A stretch of 64,000 nt of DNA from Vagococcus martis (GCF_002026305.1 NZ_MVAB01000001.1:1718001-1782000), one strand, 5' to 3'; positions 46,501 to 53,817 are shown, numbered from the stretch's first letter. A program made the numbers and translations. The notes: generated from the letters alone by a model not told the origin.

Positions 46501-46519
46501 CTAATCACAGGCTACCAGG

Positions 46520-46570
46520 TATTTAATGGGGCGGTGTGTTGCGGTTCTTGGGAACCGATGATGGGACTTA
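46520..46570 (+). other. Candidate cos site
   Basis: A short GC-rich stretch in an AT-rich element, located between HNH and small terminase, where cos lies in HK97-type phages. It contains GGGGCGGTGTGTTGCGG and the hairpin GGTTC-TTGG-GAACC. The cleavage point cannot be read from sequence. Confidence 0.45.
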
Positions 46571-46629
46571 ATTTTTTATAAAAAGCCTTTTCGAAAGAAA
46601 CTAGAGGTAAACAATAAGTAATTAACACC

Positions 46630-46659
46630 GTTTACGATTGTAGACGATTGTGTTATAAT
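46630..46659 (+). promoter_or_regulatory. Promoter with CopY/BlaI-like operator, module 1
   Basis: TTTACG (46631-46636) and TATAAT (46654-46659) are spaced 17 bp. GTTTACGATTGTAGAC overlaps the -35 and resembles the TACA-NN-TGTA operator of CopY/BlaI/MecI regulators. The ACGATTGT motif is repeated directly. A related module occurs at 52992-53020. Confidence 0.6.
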
Positions 46660-46674
46660 GAAAGTAGGAGAAAT

Positions 46675-46815
46675 ATGACAGAAAAAATTATAATACCCAC
46701 TAACAACGGGAATAAAAAGACAGTTGAGTTGCCTAATTATGGTGAAGTTATCGTCACAGTGAGAAATGGCAAAGTAACTAATATTAGAACAATCAATGAT
46801 AATAAAATATGTTAA
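46675..46815 (+). CDS. YezD/DUF2292-like small protein (46 residues)
   Basis: From ATG 46675 after GTAGGAG. The core YGEVIVTVRNGKVTNI resembles the YezD/DUF2292 family of tiny proteins found with transport and mobile genes. Role unknown. It has its own promoter (TATAAT at 46654) and is followed by a large hairpin. Confidence 0.6.
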   Translation: MTEKIIIPTNNGNKKTVELPNYGEVIVTVRNGKVTNIRTINDNKIC

Positions 46816-46837
46816 AGACACCTAAACGGTAAAGCCG

Positions 46838-46886
46838 AGGATGTAGCTATTAGTCAATTATGACTATTAGTTATGTCCTCTTTTTT
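46838..46886 (+). terminator. Large hairpin terminator before the small terminase
   Basis: GAGGATGTAGCTATTAGTC pairs with GACTATTAGTTATGTCCTC, with several G-U pairs, around AATTAT, followed by T6. It isolates the packaging genes or tunes read-through. Confidence 0.7.
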
Positions 46887-46907
46887 ATTGTTGGAAAGGA
46901 GAACGTT

Positions 46908-47384
46908 ATGACGAAACCAGTTAAATTGTTTGAAGGGACTAAAGCACACTTATCAAACGAAGAAAAAGCACAACGTGAGGACGCTAAGAAAGAATTATTT
47001 GAACATGAAGAATTAGTTAGTACGCCCCCCGATTGGTTGCCACCTTCTGCAAAAACTGAATGGGAAAGACTAGTGCCAGTTATGAAAAAGGATTTGCCTT
47101 TATCTGAAACTGATTACGGTTTATTAATTTCTTACTGTTTGGCTTATTCAAGGATTAAGACATCTGAATCAGAAATAAGAAAGACAGGAACATTTATCAC
47201 GAATGAAAACACAGGACAAAAACAGCCTAATCCAGCGGTTAAATTACAGTCACAAGCTATGAAAGATTTAAAGGCTTCTGCTAGTGCCTTAGGTATGACA
47301 TTAGAAGCTAGGGCAAAACTTGCTTTAAACAAAGCAAAGAATGAAAAGCCAAGTGATCCATTTGAGGTTTTATTGAATGGTTAA
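46908..47384 (+). CDS. terS: Terminase small subunit, P27 family
   Basis: A 158-residue protein. LPPSAKTEWERLVPVM and NPAVKLQSQAMKDLKASAS, ALGMTLEARAKL follow the P27 small-terminase pattern. It recognises cos and recruits the large subunit. ATG 46908 has AAAGGAGAAC upstream; an earlier ATG at 46860 lies inside the terminator hairpin. Overlaps terL by 8 bp. Confidence 0.9.
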   Translation: MTKPVKLFEGTKAHLSNEEKAQREDAKKELFEHEELVSTPPDWLPPSAKTEWERLVPVMKKDLPLSETDYGLLISYCLAYSRIKTSESEIRKTGTFITNENTGQKQPNPAVKLQSQAMKDLKASASALGMTLEARAKLALNKAKNEKPSDPFEVLLNG

Positions 47385-49086
47385 TTACGCTTTAGAGTAT
47401 GCCAATAACGTTTTGAATGGTGAGATTGTGGCTGGTAAAAAAATTAAGTTGGCAGTGGAGCGTTTTGTTAAAGATTTAGAACGAAGTAAGTCGGATGATT
47501 TTCCTTATTACTTTGATGTCGAGCGTGCTAATCGTTCTTTGAAATTTGTTGAACTGTTACCAGGAACGGACGGCAATCCAATAAAAATGTTGTCGTTTCA
47601 ACAGTGGATAATATCCGAGTTAGATGGATGGCGAGAAAAGAAAACAGGGAATAGGCGATTTAATCGAGCGTTTATTTCAATGAGTAGAAAAAATGGAAAG
47701 ACGTATTTAGTTAGTAGTATGGCTTCTAATTCTTTATTAATGGAAACTGAACCATCACAGGGTAGACAAGTCCTATTTGTTTCTAATGCTTTAAAACAAG
47801 CCAAATTAGGCTATAACATGATGTCTAATGGCTTAAAAAGTGTTACCAAGAAGTCTAAATACATGCGACAACGATTAAAAATATTAAACGCTCAAATTAC
47901 TGATTTAGAAACTGATTCTTTTGCAATGGCGTTGGCTTCTGAAACAAGTACATTAGATGGCTTTGGAGCTACTACGGCAATTCTTGATGAGTGGCATGAG
48001 GCAAAGACTAGAAAAGTTTATAACGTGCTTAAAAGTGGTATGAGTAATCAAAAGAATGGGCTTCTTGCCGTTGTATCTACCGCAGGCTTAAATATGAATG
48101 TTCCGATGTACGAAGAATATCAATTTTTATCTGAAGTGCTGGAAGGCAAGGAAGAAGCTGATAGATATTTTATTGCTATTTGGGAGCTTGATGATAAAGA
48201 AGAAATACATGACCAAGATATGTGGATTAAAGCCAATCCCATATTTGAAAGTGAAGAAATCAAGTCCACTATGCTTCCAGCCATACAAGATGATGTTGAG
48301 TTAGGGATTAAACAAAATAATCTCAATGCGGTACTCGTAAAAAACTTTAATATGTGGCAACAAGCAAGCGAGAATAGTTATATCGCTGGGGAAGATTGGG
48401 AAAACGCTCAAATTGATACTACTCCTAATATTATAGGAAAAGATGTATATATTGGAGTGGATTTATCAAAAACAAACGACTTAACCAGTATCTCATGGGT
48501 TATACCTTTAGAAGATAATCGTATGTTAGTTGATAGTCACTCATTTGTAGGGACAAAATTTGGCTTACAGGACAAAATAAAGCGAGATGGTATTGATTAT
48601 ATCGAACGTGAAAAACAAGGTGAGTGTACCATAACAAGCCTTGATAGTGGAATTGTAGACTATGAAGAAGTCTTTGAGTGGACGATTAATTTTGTGCAAG
48701 AAAATGACTTAAATGTTTTGGGGATTTGTTTTGATCCCTGGAATGCTAACAGTTTAATTACACGTTTTGAAAAAGAAAATTATCCGCTTATTGAGGTTCG
48801 CCAGGGTGTCTACAGTTTAAATGTGCCTACAAGAACATTTAGGGAACAACTTTATGACGGTAATATTATTCATCCTTATAATGCGTTGTTTTCTTATTCA
48901 ATTAATAATGCCATTTTAAAAGAAGATAATAATGGCGTTCAAATTAATAAATCAAAAAATAGTAATAAAATTGATCCAATAGTGGCACTTATCAATGCCT
49001 ATACACGAGCGATGTATCACTTTGAAGTAATGGAAGGGAAGAAAGCGGATAATGAATTTTACAAATCTAAAGAATTTAGTTTTTAA
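47377..49086 (+). CDS. terL: Terminase large subunit
   Basis: A 569-residue packaging motor. ATPase: Walker-A-like SMSRKNGKTYL near residue 100 and Walker B ATTAILDEWHEA. C-terminal RNase H-like nuclease: YIGVDLSKTNDLTS near residue 358 and GICFDPWNANSL. Pumps DNA into the island's own procapsid. The presence of a complete terL plus capsid genes distinguishes cf-PICIs from classical PICIs. Confidence 0.94.
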   Translation: MVNYALEYANNVLNGEIVAGKKIKLAVERFVKDLERSKSDDFPYYFDVERANRSLKFVELLPGTDGNPIKMLSFQQWIISELDGWREKKTGNRRFNRAFISMSRKNGKTYLVSSMASNSLLMETEPSQGRQVLFVSNALKQAKLGYNMMSNGLKSVTKKSKYMRQRLKILNAQITDLETDSFAMALASETSTLDGFGATTAILDEWHEAKTRKVYNVLKSGMSNQKNGLLAVVSTAGLNMNVPMYEEYQFLSEVLEGKEEADRYFIAIWELDDKEEIHDQDMWIKANPIFESEEIKSTMLPAIQDDVELGIKQNNLNAVLVKNFNMWQQASENSYIAGEDWENAQIDTTPNIIGKDVYIGVDLSKTNDLTSISWVIPLEDNRMLVDSHSFVGTKFGLQDKIKRDGIDYIEREKQGECTITSLDSGIVDYEEVFEWTINFVQENDLNVLGICFDPWNANSLITRFEKENYPLIEVRQGVYSLNVPTRTFREQLYDGNIIHPYNALFSYSINNAILKEDNNGVQINKSKNSNKIDPIVALINAYTRAMYHFEVMEGKKADNEFYKSKEFSF

Positions 49087-49225
49087 TCAAATTCATTCAT
49101 GGTTATTTTTAATTGGTTGTTTATTTATCATTACAGCCATAACCATGTTGACTAGTGCAGAGTGGGGACTATTCGCAACAGGTATTGTATTAATACTTAT
49201 TGCTTTACTGATAGATAAATCATAA
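49052..49225 (+). CDS. Small membrane protein, DUF1056-like (57 residues)
   Basis: ATG 49052 lies inside the end of terL in another frame, with AAGGGAAG upstream. Two membrane helices (about 16-33 and 38-54); the end GIVLILIALLIDKS resembles DUF1056, a protein regularly encoded between large terminase and portal in HK97-like phages of Gram-positives. Role unknown. Confidence 0.7.
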   Translation: MNFTNLKNLVFNQIHSWLFLIGCLFIITAITMLTSAEWGLFATGIVLILIALLIDKS

Positions 49226-49241
49226 AGAAAGGAGGGGAAAT

Positions 49242-50456
49242 ATGGCACTGTTTAAATCATTAAATAAACCAGTAGGAACTAGTGAACCATTTTTAGATGC
49301 AGTTATCTCAATGACTAGTACGGATAATACAACTTATACAGATATTAAAGCATTAAAAAATAGTGATGTGTTTACCGCTGTAAAAATTATAGCCAGTGAC
49401 ATTGCTTCTAGTCCAATTGAATTAATCGAAGATAAAATGGTTCTGACATCACATGACTTAGACTATTTGTTAAATGTAAGACCAAGTGAAGAAGTGGACG
49501 GATGGCATTTCAGATTTGCGTTAGCAGTTAATATGTTGCTAAACGGTAATAGTTTTGCTGAAATCATTCGAGAAGATAGCAAAATAAAAAGTTTGAGACT
49601 ATTAAAAAATTCATCAGTGACATTATTAGAAAATGATACCAATGATTTAGTCTATCGAATTAGTGAAGAAACAAAAAAAAGAGATTTATCATCAAAAGAC
49701 ATTTTACATTTTAGGTATTTTTCACAAGATGGAGTTGTTGGTATCTCTCCTTTATATAGCTTAAAGGATGAACTAGACATACAAGACGCTGGTAACAAAA
49801 CACTCTTTAATTTCTTTAAACGCGGAATCAATAGTAATGGTGTTTTAAAAGTAAATAAAGCTGATTTGGATGTGGAAGCAAAGCAATCTATTCGTAAAAA
49901 GTTTGAAGAAGCGAATGGTTCAGATAATGGTGATAATGCGATTCGTACGATTGTTTTAGACGAAACAATGGACTATAAAACATTAGAAATAAATACTGAA
50001 GTATTGAAACTAGTTAATTCAACAGATTGGAATACGAAACAGATTGCAAAAGTATTTGGTATTCCAACAGATAGATTAGGTGTTGAGAATCAACATTCAA
50101 GTACCATTCAATCGAATTTAATGTACTTACAAAATACATTAGGTCATTACTTAACAGTATTTACGTCAGAATTAAGGAAGAAATTACTTAGGAATAAAAA
50201 GCAGTCCTTCCGCTTTAATACCGAGCGTTTACTTGAAACTGATCCAGTGAATCGATTAGAAACCACCATTAAAGCCGTTCAAGGCTCACTACTTACTGTA
50301 AATGAAGGACGACAACGATTAGGATTGCCACAAGTGGAAGGCGGTGACAGGCTTTTTGCAAGTTTAAATTATACTTATCTTGATAATTTAGAGAACTATC
50401 AGATGAGAAAGGATGAAGAATATGGAAGTAAACAAAGAGAAACGATTGACGAATGA
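49242..50456 (+). CDS. HK97-family portal protein
   Basis: A 404-residue portal with the usual DVFTAVKIIASDIAS start (residues about 41-55), LLNVRPSEEVDG, the ILHFRYFS and GISPLYSLKDEL motifs and FNTERLLETDPVNR near the end. It forms the dodecameric ring at the capsid vertex and docks the terminase. AAAGGAGGGGAAAT precedes the ATG. Confidence 0.94.
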   Translation: MALFKSLNKPVGTSEPFLDAVISMTSTDNTTYTDIKALKNSDVFTAVKIIASDIASSPIELIEDKMVLTSHDLDYLLNVRPSEEVDGWHFRFALAVNMLLNGNSFAEIIREDSKIKSLRLLKNSSVTLLENDTNDLVYRISEETKKRDLSSKDILHFRYFSQDGVVGISPLYSLKDELDIQDAGNKTLFNFFKRGINSNGVLKVNKADLDVEAKQSIRKKFEEANGSDNGDNAIRTIVLDETMDYKTLEINTEVLKLVNSTDWNTKQIAKVFGIPTDRLGVENQHSSTIQSNLMYLQNTLGHYLTVFTSELRKKLLRNKKQSFRFNTERLLETDPVNRLETTIKAVQGSLLTVNEGRQRLGLPQVEGGDRLFASLNYTYLDNLENYQMRKDEEYGSKQRETIDE

Positions 50457-51915
50457 AGCCAATCTTGAATCAACTGAAAATAAGGTTGATGAAAAAACGG
50501 AACAAAAAACCATTTCTGGTTATGCGTTAAAGTTTGGAAAAGAAAGTAAAGACTTAGGTGGTTTTATTGAGGTAATCACTCCCGAAGCCTTAAAAGAGGT
50601 TGATTTATCGGACGTGTATTTATTGCAGAATCACGATTATAGCAAGCCACTAGCTAGTACGAAAGCTGGGACGCTTAAATTAACGATTGATGAAGTGGGA
50701 TTAAGATTTGAAGCCACTCTTAATGATACAAGCTATGCCAAAGATGTCTTTGAAAATGTTCAAAAAGGACTAGTAGACAGTATGAGTTTTGGTTTCACAA
50801 TGGGACTAGATTCATTTGATAAAAAAGAAAGTGGTGAAGTGGTTCGTTCCATTGAAGCCATTAAGAATTTAAATGAAATATCCGTTGTGACTGTTCCAGC
50901 GTACAATGACACAAATGTTCAAGTAGACAAGCGTTCCTATGAAGCGTTTATGGATAATCATCAAGCAACTAAAACAAACGAGAGCTTAGAATCGACTTCT
51001 AAGACACAAAAGGAGACTAAAAACATGAAAACATTAATTGATAACGAACAAACAGAAACAAGAAACTTTGAAAACTTTATCCGTTCGTATGGTGAAGAAC
51101 GTGACGGACTAACAACACAAAATACAAGCGTGGTTATTCCTAAAGATGTGATTGGGGAAGTGTTCCAATTAAAACGTGCTAATCAATCATTAATTGATTT
51201 GGTTACAGTAAAAGAAGTATCAAACGGTCAAGGAAAATACCCGATTGCGACAAACCCACAAACAGCCATTTTAGCCACTAAAGAAGAACTAGCCGAGATT
51301 GAAGATATTGAAGCAGAAATGTTTAAACAGGTTGAATACAATGTCAAAACTCGTGCAGGTAAGATTGCTTTATCAAATGAAGTGATTGAAGATAGTGCAG
51401 TGAATATTGTAGCAGAAGTGAAATCACAGTTGGCTCAATTAGTCGTTAACACTGACAATCAAAATATTATAAAATTACTTAAAACATTCAAAAAGGTATC
51501 TGCGACAACTCTAGATGATTTGAAGAAAGTCTTTAATGTGGAGTTAGATCCTGCGTTAACTAAAACAGTGGTAACGAATCAAACAGGGTTTAACCATTTA
51601 GATACAATGAAAGATAGTCAAGGTCGTTATATCTTACAACCCGATGTGACAGCTCCAAGTGGTTATGCGTTGTTTGGTGCTCCTTTACAAGTGCTTAGTG
51701 ATAAACTACTAACCAACACAGGAAAAGCCTTCCCATTGATTATGGGTGATTTAAAACAAGCGGTATTTGTGGCAAGACGTAACCAAGTCACAACACAGTG
51801 GGAAAAATTTGATTTTTACTCACAAGGTTTAGCCGTGATTACACGTTCAGATTATCAAAAGATTGATGAAGAAGCGGTTAGATACGTGGAATTTACACCA
51901 GCAACAGGAGAATAA
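50422..51915 (+). CDS. Prohead protease-major capsid protein fusion
   Basis: A 497-residue fusion. The N-terminal part (about 25-165) is a U35-type prohead protease with LLQNHDYSKPLAST (His) and GLVDSMSFGFTMG (Ser). A linker rich in charged residues follows (about 170-215), then an HK97-fold major capsid protein (about 230-497) beginning SVVIPKDVIGEVFQL and containing GKYPIATN and LFGAPLQVLSD. Proteolysis during maturation would release the capsid subunit. ATG 50422 with AAAGGA upstream is preferred to ATG 50413; overlaps portal. Confidence 0.92.
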   Translation: MEVNKEKRLTNEANLESTENKVDEKTEQKTISGYALKFGKESKDLGGFIEVITPEALKEVDLSDVYLLQNHDYSKPLASTKAGTLKLTIDEVGLRFEATLNDTSYAKDVFENVQKGLVDSMSFGFTMGLDSFDKKESGEVVRSIEAIKNLNEISVVTVPAYNDTNVQVDKRSYEAFMDNHQATKTNESLESTSKTQKETKNMKTLIDNEQTETRNFENFIRSYGEERDGLTTQNTSVVIPKDVIGEVFQLKRANQSLIDLVTVKEVSNGQGKYPIATNPQTAILATKEELAEIEDIEAEMFKQVEYNVKTRAGKIALSNEVIEDSAVNIVAEVKSQLAQLVVNTDNQNIIKLLKTFKKVSATTLDDLKKVFNVELDPALTKTVVTNQTGFNHLDTMKDSQGRYILQPDVTAPSGYALFGAPLQVLSDKLLTNTGKAFPLIMGDLKQAVFVARRNQVTTQWEKFDFYSQGLAVITRSDYQKIDEEAVRYVEFTPATGE

Positions 51916-51998
51916 CATCATAGGGTAGTCGATAATTCGGCTATCCTTTCTTTTTAAATTCGTACTCGAGTACGAATATTGACACGTGTCAACATTTG

Positions 51999-52029
51999 TT
52001 CTTCTGGTAAGGTGGCGATTAAGTAAAGA
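51999..52029 (+). repeat. Segment A, complementary to segment B
   Basis: This 31-nt spacer after the second unit matches the reverse complement of 52260-52290 at 20 of 31 positions, and ten of the eleven differences are transitions, about half of them allowing G-U pairs. Key pairing: GGTGGCGAT with ATCGCTACT. Confidence 0.6.
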
Positions 52030-52259
52030 GAATTGAGTCCTAAATCGAAACTCGTGTTTCGGTTTTTAAATTCTTTGTAAACTCGAATATACTTATTAAA
52101 TCGTTCAACGTCGAACTATTCGGATCAAACTTGCCAACGTTGGCAAAATTCAAATTGTTTGATGTCAAATAATTTGTAAATAAACCGACGTCGGTTTAAA
52201 TTTCGTAACGTTTAGAAATTTTCAAATAGTGCAACGTTGCTCAATTTAGGTGAAACAAA

Positions 52260-52290
52260 TCCCTACCTTATCGCTACTCTACTGGAGAAA
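52260..52290 (+). repeat. Segment B, complementary to segment A
   Basis: This 31-nt spacer between the units at 52224 and 52306 can pair with 51999-52029, enclosing the middle block of units as a multibranch structure. Confidence 0.6.
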
Positions 52291-52392
52291 AAAAGTATTT
52301 GAGATAAATGTTTCAACGTTGAAACATTCCAAATTCTTCAACGTTGATGAATTTGTAAATGTGGATATGTTCACACAATTAAGGAGGAAAAT

Positions 52393-52677
52393 ATGACAGA
52401 AGTAAAAGATATAAAAAATAGTCTTAGAATAGACCACTCAATAGATGATGATATGCTTCAAAGTCTAATTGAAACAGCAAGTAATTATATTATCCAGGCG
52501 ATTGATAGCAATGCCAAAGAAGGCATTATTGAGGACTACAAGCAATTTGATTGGGCAGTTAGTCTATTAACTCAACATTGGTATTTAAACCGACAAGAAG
52601 CTAGTAGTGAACGTATTCCAGTAACGGTACAATCAATGATACAACAAATGCGAGGTAAGTATTATGCCAATCATTAA
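52393..52677 (+). CDS. Head-tail connector, gp6-like
   Basis: A 94-residue protein with the family pattern KDIKNSLRIDHSIDDDMLQSLIETASNYI and WAVSLLTQHWYLNRQ. It forms the adaptor ring below the portal. AAGGAGG directly after the palindrome array serves ATG 52393; overlaps the next gene by 14 bp. Confidence 0.88.
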   Translation: MTEVKDIKNSLRIDHSIDDDMLQSLIETASNYIIQAIDSNAKEGIIEDYKQFDWAVSLLTQHWYLNRQEASSERIPVTVQSMIQQMRGKYYANH

Positions 52678-52996
52678 GCATGTAAATGAATTGAATGAAC
52701 GTATTGGGGTTTATAAGATAAAACCTAACAAGGGACCCGAACCAGGCGAAGGAGAACCACAATTATTATTTGAGTGCTGGGCAAAAATTCGTACGCAAAC
52801 TGTTTCAGATATTCAAAAAAATTATGGAACAGAATTTGAGGATACGATACAAATTGTTATAAGGCAGTTGCAAGATTATGATATCAATAACAAGATGAAA
52901 GTGATGTATAAAGGAACCTTATATAATATTTTTAAAATCAATCCAGACAACGCTAATAAAGAGTTTATGGTGCTTTTTGTTCGTAGTAATAATTGA
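52664..52996 (+). CDS. Head closure protein (head-tail joining)
   Basis: A 110-residue protein of the phage head-tail joining type: LNERIGVYKIKPNKGPEPGEGE, LLFECWAKIRTQT, VIRQLQDYDINNKMKV and LYNIFKINPD. It closes the filled head and offers the binding face for a tail. It is the last structural gene; no tail genes follow. Confidence 0.88.
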   Translation: MPIIKHVNELNERIGVYKIKPNKGPEPGEGEPQLLFECWAKIRTQTVSDIQKNYGTEFEDTIQIVIRQLQDYDINNKMKVMYKGTLYNIFKINPDNANKEFMVLFVRSNN

Positions 52997-53020
52997 CTAC
53001 AAATGTAGACGTTGGTATAA
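52992..53020 (+). promoter_or_regulatory. Promoter with CopY/BlaI-like operator, module 2
   Basis: TTGACT (52992-52997) and TATAAT (53015-53020) are spaced 17 bp. GACTACAAATGTAGAC (52994-53009) contains a perfect TACA-AA-TGTA operator core. It shares TGTAGACG and the TATAAT-RAAAGTAG context with module 1 at 46630. Confidence 0.68.
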
Positions 53021-53031
53021 TAAAAGTAGTA

Positions 53032-53145
53032 AATGATTGGATTAGCTACCATGATTTTACAGATAAATTTATCGAAAATTCTTATGGATGTGAAAATTGT
53101 AGGCATGATTGCAAGCATGCTGGACTAACTGAAATAAGAGTTTAA
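53032..53145 (+). pseudogene. Remnant of a small cysteine-containing ORF
   Basis: Downstream of the promoter, one frame reads NDWISYHDFTDKFIENSYG then GCENC, and the adjoining frame gives RHDCKHAGLTEIRV to a stop at 53143. Together these look like one small Cys-rich protein broken by a 1-nt shift near 53100. No start codon with a good ribosome site is visible. Confidence 0.35.
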
Positions 53146-53239
53146 ACGTATACGAAAATACAACTCCAATGTTGATTGGAAATTTGAAACGAAGTATTCT
53201 AGGCTATCGTTATGAGCGTACCAACGTACGTAACCTTTT

Positions 53240-53268
53240 AACACACTCTTAACAGGGTGTGTTTTTTT
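53240..53268 (+). terminator. Terminator before the last island gene
   Basis: AACACACTC and GGGTGTGTT pair around TTAACA with a T7 tail. Confidence 0.75.
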
Positions 53269-53300
53269 GTGTATAATAAATGAAAGGAGTGTGCATAAGA

Positions 53301-53546
53301 GTGGTTAGAGACAATAGACCTATTTATCAAATAGAAAATGAATTGTTGGGGATTTATACTGACGAATATGAAATGAAGTTAATGAAGTTATACAATAAAT
53401 TAGAAACAAAAGAAATAACGAGCGAAGCATTTAAGCAACAAAAAACTAAAATAGAAAAAGATTTTGAATGGAATAAAGAACATATAAGTAAAGAGGCATA
53501 TGAACAAGCGGGGAAAACTTTCTATGATGATGAACGTTGGGATTAA
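53301..53546 (+). CDS. Hypothetical island protein (about 81 residues)
   Basis: A highly charged helical protein (YEMKLMKLYNKLETKEITSEAFKQ) ending FYDDERWD. The frame is open from ATG 53280, but the AAAGGAG site (53283-53289) lies after that ATG, so GTG 53301 is the more likely start. Last gene before attR; no known domain. Confidence 0.62.
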   Translation: MVRDNRPIYQIENELLGIYTDEYEMKLMKLYNKLETKEITSEAFKQQKTKIEKDFEWNKEHISKEAYEQAGKTFYDDERWD

Positions 53547-53579
53547 TATATAGTGCCCGCATAAATTGGATTACTTTTT

Positions 53580-53633
53580 TGACCCAGTTATTTTAGGGTA
53601 TAAATTTTAATCTGACCCAGATATTGACCCAGA
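53580..53633 (+). promoter_or_regulatory. Putative integrase arm-type sites, right end
   Basis: TGACCCAGT at 53580, then TGACCCAGA at 53613 and 53625. The last two repeat the 12-bp spacing of the left pair. The rest of 53547-53739 is AT-rich with no gene. Confidence 0.65.
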
Positions 53634-53739
53634 TTGAAATGATTTTTATTGAATTACAATGATGTTTATATAATAGTAGAAAGTTGATATATTAGTATGT
53701 ATTACATTTAAATATATACTATTTTAACAATACTTAAAT

Positions 53740-53772
53740 GGACCAAGCAAAAGCTGCTTTAGCTAAATAATT
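53740..53772 (+). repeat. attR core of the island
   Basis: Identical 33-bp copy of 39529-39561; it is a fragment of the rplT 3' end left outside the gene by integration. Confidence 0.92.
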
Positions 53773-53773
53773 T

Positions 53774-53816
53774 AAAAAGCCTTAGAAAACATTGAATGTT
53801 TTCTAAGGCTTTTTTG
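53774..53816. terminator. Original rplT operon terminator, shared with fbp
   Basis: AAAGCCTTAGAAAACATT and AATGTTTTCTAAGGCTTT form a near-perfect long stem with T tails on both strands. It directly follows attR, so before integration it followed rplT; it still serves convergent fbp. Confidence 0.85.
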
Positions 53817-53817
53817 T

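Larger units (their letters stand above)
51956..52380 (+). repeat. Array of 24-nt palindromic units with covarying stems
   Basis: A non-coding stretch filling the 477-bp gap between capsid and connector genes. Twelve clear to partial units start at 51956, 51974, 52042, 52098, 52127, 52152, 52178, 52198, 52224, 52306, 52331 and 52357, with a weak one at 52068. Each fits AAAT-N6, a 4-nt centre (ACGT in eight; TCGA, TCGT, ATGT in others), N6-ATTT. Stem bases differ from unit to unit but stay complementary; 52305-52328 includes a perfect 22-bp palindrome. Starts are mostly 25-30 bp apart. I know no named family with this form. Confidence 0.85.
39529..53772. mobile_element. Capsid-forming phage-inducible chromosomal island (cf-PICI), 14.2 kb
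   Basis: Bounded by 33-bp direct repeats at the rplT 3' end. The left-to-right order is integrase (outward), repressor, divergent promoter region, excisionase-like, small genes, primase-helicase, putative origin, HNH, small and large terminase, small membrane protein, portal, protease-capsid fusion, palindrome array, connector and head-closure protein. There are no tail, lysis, integrase-distal lysogeny or host-recognition genes. This set and size match cf-PICIs, which build their own heads and use helper tails. The alternative, a decayed prophage, is less likely because all head genes are intact and compactly arranged. Confidence 0.87.

Noticed and set aside
46838-46907. Small terminase start at ATG 46860
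   Set aside because: That ATG lies inside the terminator hairpin; ATG 46908 has AAAGGAG and gives the usual P27 length.
51956-52380. CRISPR array
   Set aside because: The units are themselves palindromic with variable stems and fixed AAAT/ATTT edges; there is no constant repeat with unique spacers and no cas genes.
51956-52380. GOLLD- or ROOL-type large phage RNA
   Set aside because: I see none of the complex domains I associate with those RNAs; this is a series of simple hairpins. A covariance-model search with the Rfam models would settle it.
39529-53772. Complete or recently decayed prophage
   Set aside because: All head and packaging genes are intact and compact, but there is no trace of tail, lysis or tape-measure genes; the gene set fits a cf-PICI better.
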